A stretch of DNA of 64,000 nucleotides from Microthyrium microscopicum (taxonomy: Eukaryota; Ascomycota; Dothideomycetes; Microthyriales; Microthyriaceae): assembly GCA_010405405.1 (NCBI GenBank), contig MU004230.1:4110282-4174281 (forward strand), given 5' to 3'. The position numbers and the translations under genes are program-made. The notes under the pieces are model-generated. The model had not been told where the DNA came from. It did no database searches and saw only the letters and a list, made by a program, of their open reading frames with translations. Shown here in pieces: positions 61,383 through 64,000 of this stretch; position 1 is the first letter of the stretch, and every line of letters starts with the position of its first letter.

Positions 61383-64000
61383 CTATTTTGCGAAGACCTG
61401 CCGTAACATGCCCACAAAGTCCGGTAACAGCTTATCCAGCTCGCCAACCGGCGGTTTACTCGGCTCACCCGCCGACCGTCTGAGCTTCTCACGCTCCGCT
61501 TGCTTTGCTCTTCGATTACGTTCTGCGGCAATAGGGTCGTCTGCGGCATAGTCATCGTCATCTTCCCCATCGCTCATGGAAGAAGTTACGCTGCTGTCGT
61601 CGTCGAGATCGGCGAGATCCATCTATGATTTATGTTAGTAGGAGAGATTTGATTGGGAGGGGGTTCTATGTGTAGCATACCTCATTAATACCAAAGTCGC
61701 TGCTCTTGAACGCATCGCCAAACATTGCAGTCGCGTCGTCGAACCCGCCGCCATCTGCCGCCATCTTCTGTCGTGTCTTGCCTATATGCCAGCGCTTGCG
61801 TGCCATTTGCCATTTGATTAGTGCATTGATCTCCCTGATCGCGGCCGATGGATCGAGTGTGCCCGCTTCGACGGCGTCGATGAATAGACGGTTCATATCC
61901 AGTTTACCGCCGCGTGGGCCGAATTTGAGAAAGGCTAAGATGCCCTCCAACCAGCCCATGAGTTGGACAAAGAGGCCATTATCGTGCGTGTGCACTTCGT
62001 GTATAAATTTGTACAAGTTTGCCTCATGGCGCGCACATAGGTCGATGAAGGCTTGCACAGTCTGGTTCGGGTCAGCAGAAAAGTCCTGCCGTTGGGCAGC
62101 TTCAACGGTCTTGATAGTGTCGTCAATCCATGCTGCAAAATCCATGATGCTATTGTACACGTTGGCGGATTTGTAGACACGGACGAGAGGTTCGTAAAAG
62201 ATTTGGAAGAGGTCGCGGAAGAGGCGCAGGGTGTTTGGCTCTTCGATCATTTGGAGCATCATGACCTTGTCTCGTTGGCGCATGTATAGCTTTAGAAGTT
62301 GCTTAAGGTGTGCAAATAGTTCGGCATTTTGTCTTGTCTCGTCATCGATGTTGTCCATAGCTCTGTTCCAAGCTTGATAGCCATCAAATACAACATCAAT
62401 TTGTTTCTTGGTGGATGCTGATCCGAATTTGTTGGACTTGAAAATGACGACTAGAAGGTCGGTTTTCTCTTGAAGCGCCTGAAGCTTGAGCTCGTTTTTG
62501 ATCTCTTCATCTGCTTCAGCATATTGTCGAATCGTGTCCGAAAGAACATGGTCTTGAACTTTCTGAGACGCAAGAATTTCGATTGACTTTTGAATGTTGA
62601 CAATTCCATCGTTGATTGCCATGCCAAAGATTCGCTGTAGGAGTGACCGAGCACCGAATGGTTGAAGTAGGAAAATATCCAAAATCCCGGACATGACCGT
62701 GGCAGGATTACTAAAGCGAACCACATTCTTGACCAATGAGTATGGGACGAGCGAGTGTATTCGCTTGAGTTGAGAGAACAATTCCGGAGAGTTGTCCTCA
62801 GCCAGGAAAAGATGATACAGAGTTGCAGCGACTCTGTGCCGAGTTAGCAGTGGAATTTTGACATTCTTCAACTTGACTCACTCTATTCGGACCCACTCCG
62901 CAAACTTTATATACTCAGGTGAGAGCTCCTTGAGTGTCTTTTTCTCTTTGATCTCCTCGAACAAATGTGTTAGTCCATCTATAGAACTATCAGTATGAGG
63001 CGGCACTTCAGCGGGTTCTAGAGCTTACTGTTCTCCACGATATCTCTTCTAAACTTTTCCATGTGAACATCCAACTCAGCCGCTCTAGCCCGGGCGACCT
63101 CGTAGAATTGCTTTTGCTCTTTTATACGCTTCTCATCGAGCTCTTGTCTTTTTTCGATATCGGCCAGTTGCTCGTCTGTAAGGGAGATTGGATCACGAGT
63201 GAGAAATTCTCTCATGGCCGTTGATTGCGCAGTCCGATCATTTCCCAGCATCGTTCGCAGCGCCGCTCTTAATGATACTCTCGATGTTTCTCTGAACAAG
63301 ACCAAGGTTTTCTGGAATTCTCCAGAGGGTCTGTGTGTCTTCTCTGAGATCGCAGATATGCTTCTCTTATGCCCTGGGCCACTTGCAGATCCACCAAAAG
63401 CTGGCAGATAACTGCGAAATCCACCTAGATTATATGCGCTGTTCTCGGCCTTATTGAGGTCCTCTCCTGACTCGTTTGGTTTGGTACTGTTTGCTGACAT
63501 GAAGGAATCGTCATCCGAGATATCATTCATGGTAATAGTCTGATCCGATGAGTTTTGTCGAGGTAGAGGTGGTAATATTTTGCCCGGGAGTTCCAGCCGT
63601 AAGCGTTTGTGCATCTTCCGAAAGTCTTCATATGTCCGCGAGATGTAAATTTCATCATGCCCGGATTCTTTGACCCGTATTATAAATTGCTGTGATATGT
63701 TAGCCAGAAGTTGCTCATCCAGTATTTCGATTTCATACTGCTGTCTCGTGGTATCGAACGTGTCTCCTCGCAAGAGTAGACGAAACACCGGCGACATTCA
63801 CATCCCAGCCATTGATCGTCTGGCCATGCGGAGCATTTGCGACAAGTCCTTGCTCATTCGCGCTACGATCCACGACTTCCATCTCTGAAAAGCGAATGCG
63901 CTCTTCATATCCTGAAGCTGTAGGTACGCCCGAGACCATCATGAGCTCCATAAGTTTCTCCGCCTTGTTCGCCAGTTTCTTGCGCTTTGTATCCTCCAGT
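61383..64000 (-). CDS. PX/PXB-domain protein, Lec1 (YPR097W)-like, 5' end beyond window
   Basis: Exons on the minus strand are 64000-63787 (partial), 63737-63029, 62978-62882, 62833-61681 and 61622-61383; phases agree throughout. After an N-terminal helical part comes a PX-type phosphoinositide-binding fold (EIYISRTYEDFRKMHKRLR), a Ser-rich insert, a charged helix and a long alpha-helical region (PXB/DUF3818-like). The C terminus is acidic, then helical (DKLLPDFVGMLRQVFAK). This layout is that of the yeast YPR097W/Lec1 group, linked to lipid distribution at endosomal membranes. The first intron in the window (49 bases) uses a poor donor, GTTTCG; without it the frame is lost, so an indel there is the alternative explanation. 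Start and first exons are outside the window. Confidence 0.85.

Noticed and set aside
1-64000. CRISPR array, bacterial operon or prophage
   Set aside because: Spliceosomal introns and fungal gene families show nuclear fungal DNA. No regularly spaced repeats were seen.

Overview
The window looks like nuclear DNA of a filamentous ascomycete (Pezizomycotina). The evidence is short introns with GTAAGT-type donors and CTAAC-type branch points, a class III chitin synthase, a full-size PDR-type ABC transporter, a CYP52-like P450 and an amdS-like amidase. A 15.6 kb block is so depleted in G and C that it has the signature of repeat-induced point mutation (RIP). I lean towards Leotiomycetes, but that is only an impression. 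All gene models were read by eye and splice sites were chosen by consensus and reading-frame continuity.

Region 1-15.6 kb is an AT-rich repeat compartment without an intact gene. It holds the gag-protease end of a Ty1/copia relic on the minus strand, running off the left edge. It also holds a complete but heavily decayed Ty3/gypsy chromovirus-type element (4408-11999) with 162 bp LTRs and a TTAAC target duplication. To the right lies a 1.3 kb unit bounded by 43 bp inverted repeats that contains a tRNA-like sequence. The boundary to normal DNA near 15.6 kb is sharp.

Region 15.6-34.6 kb carries a CYP52-like P450 (-), a tRNA-Val-like gene (+), class III chitin synthase (-), a DUF218 protein (+), a decayed gene fragment (-), a Gln/Ala-rich repeat protein (+), an amidase with an in-frame stop (-), a 76 bp inverted repeat and an unknown multi-pass membrane protein (+).

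Region 34.6-50 kb is gene-poor at first. It then has two intronless hypothetical proteins (+), a secreted-type aldo-keto reductase (+), and a divergent pair: a basic nuclear-type protein (-) and an FHA protein with a kinase-like but apparently catalytically dead domain (+).

Region 50-64 kb has a small hypothetical gene (-), a zinc alcohol dehydrogenase (-), a PDR ABC transporter (-), a 150 bp MITE-like element, and a PX/PXB lipid-binding protein (-) whose 5' end lies beyond the window.

The genes do not form an obvious biosynthetic cluster. P450, AKR, ADH, amidase and ABC transporter are all detoxification or metabolism types, but they are dispersed among housekeeping genes. The most unusual objects are the FHA-pseudokinase with three repeated C-terminal LW motifs, the tRNA-like genes with abnormal arms, and the inverted-repeat units.
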